DNA of 64,000 nucleotides from Neelides folsomi. Its lineage: Eukaryota > Arthropoda > Collembola > Neelipleona > Neelidae. The position numbers and the translations under genes were made by a program. Each line of letters starts with the position of its first letter. The first letter of the stretch is position 1. Below the pieces are notes generated by a model. The model had not been told where the DNA came from and made no database searches. It was given only the letters and a program-made list of their open reading frames with translations. The stretch spans positions 35,180 to 99,179 of the forward strand of contig JAQGBZ010000231.1 of NCBI GenBank assembly GCA_034687125.1, read 5' to 3'. Below are positions 62,560 to 64,000 of this stretch, piece by piece.

Positions 62560-63800
62560 GGTGGTTGGGAGCGATGAGCCTTGGCGTTTCCCTCTTCTTT
62601 TCCCCGCTCTGGGTCTCGATCTGTAAGAGGAAGAGCACGAGGCTGTCAGCCGTCTTTGGAGGACTTGTCGCATCCCTCGGATGTCTCTTCACTTCTTTCG
62701 CCTCTCAGTTCCATCAGCTATTCCTCTCATATGGAGGCTTCATTGGTAAGAATTTCTTTCAACAACAAATGCAACCAACTGAATGTGAATAGATTGGAAA
62801 TATGCTGAATCTCCCATGCTATACATTTTTCAGATATAAATAAATATATCTCTAGTTTTTTAGCCTTTTTTGTTCTTATGTAAAAAACATAAACAAAGGG
62901 ATTTGATGCAAGAATCTTAAAAATGTAGATAAATACAAATGAATTTAAATGAATGTAAATGAACTTAACATACATGTTATTAATTATAATTAATTGTGTA
63001 ATTTAGTTTAATTAATGAAGTTGATTTAAATAAGGTGTTGGAGTTGGTCTCACACGCGACGCCTCATCTTTGATGGTTGGTCAATATTTTAAAAGGAGAA
63101 GAGAACTTGTGGAAATCGTCGTTGTGTCAGGTTCAGGTCTTGGCATTCTTCTCATGTCCGTTTCCATTCATTCTGCTATCAGGTTTGCCAACATTTAATA
63201 AACTTTCAGAATCTATTTAAAATTAATTCGATATATTTTATAATTACTAGAATGTTTTTAGATTCAACTGGAATAATACTTTAGTTAAAAATTGAAAATT
63301 CATTTTTTCCAACTGAGGTTTATAACATTTTACAATTGCTAGGAATGTTTTAACGATTGATGTTCTTTAAAGCTCTCTCGGTTGGCGTATCGGACTTCAA
63401 GCTGTCACTGGTTCAATTTTTATCACGTTCTTCCTTGGCACTTGCTACCGATCTGCGTCGCTTTACCATCCACAAAGAAGAGCCATCCTTCATTTGAAGA
63501 ATCAAAAGAGAAAAGTAAATTCTTCCAACATGTGACATCGAAATGTTTCCTTTCTTCTCCTTTAACTTCCTTACAAACTATTAGGAGCAATAAAAGTATT
63601 AGAGCTAATAAAATAAATGAAAGTTCTAATGGCCACTCTCTTTCACTCTTCCCCTTCCATTGTAGGTGAAGGATAAAGAGAAACGAGATGAAAAACCTCC
63701 ATTTCTCGACACGAGCTGTTTGAGGAGCAAGACATTGCAAATTCTTCTTCTTTCAAGTGCTTTCACTGCTTTTGGCATCAATACTCCACTTTTTTATCTT
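62560..63800 (+). CDS. SLC16 monocarboxylate transporter, shared exons (helices 2 to ~7), 3' truncated
   Basis: Four exons: 62560-62745, 63035-63182, 63373-63514, 63666-63800, with phases 1, 1, 2, 0, 0 in order. They encode the conserved core of an SLC16/MFS transporter. S1: GWLGAMSLGVSLFFSPLWV, CKRKSTRLSAVFGGL and LGCLFTSFASQFHQLF (helices 2-4). S2: GVGLTRDASSLMVGQYFKRR, then VEIVVVSGSGLGILL (helices 4-5, with the family's basic residue cluster). S3: SLGWRIGLQAVTGSIF, YRSASLYHPQRRAILHLKNQ (helix 6 and the start of the large loop). S4: KPPFLDTSCLRSKTLQILL, then SSAFTAFGINTPLFYL (helix 7). The wording is very close to a well-conserved insect SLC16 subfamily; the substrate cannot be read from it. 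Helices after 7 lie beyond the window. Confidence 0.92.
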
Positions 63801-64000
63801 GTAAGAAATGATTAAATTAAAACACATCATGTTGGAAAAATGACATCTACAATATTTTACTCGAGATTAATTTAAATTAATTAAATTTAAAATTAAATAT
63901 GGTCGCCTTATACCAAGAACTCTTTATCCAAATTTGACTAAATCTTAATAAATGGTAACCTTGGGTAAATTTCAAAAATATAGATTACTAGCAATAAAAG
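63801..64000 (+). other. SLC16 intron, continues past window
   Basis: Begins with a good donor GTAAGAAATG after exon S4. AT-rich, no coding sequence to the edge. Confidence 0.7.

Noticed and set aside
1-64000. CRISPR array, operon, prophage or autonomous transposon
   Set aside because: None seen: no regularly spaced repeats, genes contain introns, and no transposase or reverse-transcriptase motif was found in any frame examined.

Overview
This is a eukaryotic, animal-type window: AT-rich intergenic DNA, GT-AG introns mostly of 50-1000 bases, AATAAA signals, no operons. Vitellogenin, a Mextli-type eIF4E-binding protein and an insect-like monocarboxylate transporter point to an arthropod. A GH19-like secreted protein at the left edge hints at a springtail or other basal hexapod, but that placement is an inference. 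All exon models were assembled by hand from reading frames, splice signals and intron phases; every junction in the five complete multi-exon genes is phase-consistent.

Left third (1-25,600), compact. In order: the 5' end of a secreted cysteine-rich GH19-like gene (minus); an 8-exon vitellogenin of about 2108 residues (minus) with a visible TATA/initiator pair; Nup43, a nuclear pore WD-repeat protein (plus); GNL3/nucleostemin, a circularly permuted nucleolar GTPase (minus), convergent with Nup43 and separated from it by a 58-bp inverted repeat that falls in the likely GNL3 3'UTR; an unrecognised single C2H2 zinc-finger protein (minus); and Mextli (plus), divergent from the zinc-finger gene. 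Apart from vitellogenin, which serves yolk supply and uses strongly G/C-ending codons, these are housekeeping genes for ribosome production, nuclear transport and translation initiation.

Right two thirds (25,600-64,000), sparse. One large SLC16 (monocarboxylate transporter) locus on the plus strand fills it. Three separate 5' exon units (25,644-26,247; 41,679-41,915 plus 44,948-45,110; 54,161-54,812) each encode a different hydrophilic N-terminal tail followed by its own copy of the family motif HYYPEGGWG[WF] and transmembrane helix 1. All three end in phase 1, matching the first shared exon at 62,560. Four shared exons (62,560-63,800) encode helices 2 to about 7, and the gene runs off the right edge. 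This looks like an alternative-promoter locus that exchanges the whole first helix of a transporter, and it is the most interesting system in the window.

Nested in its introns on the minus strand are a clear REEP-family ER-shaping gene (50,039-50,900) and a weaker two-exon unknown candidate (30,379-32,070). A possible small secreted precursor lies on the plus strand at 32,338. The introns also hold a perfect 54-base palindrome and a short MITE-like element related to one near the left end.
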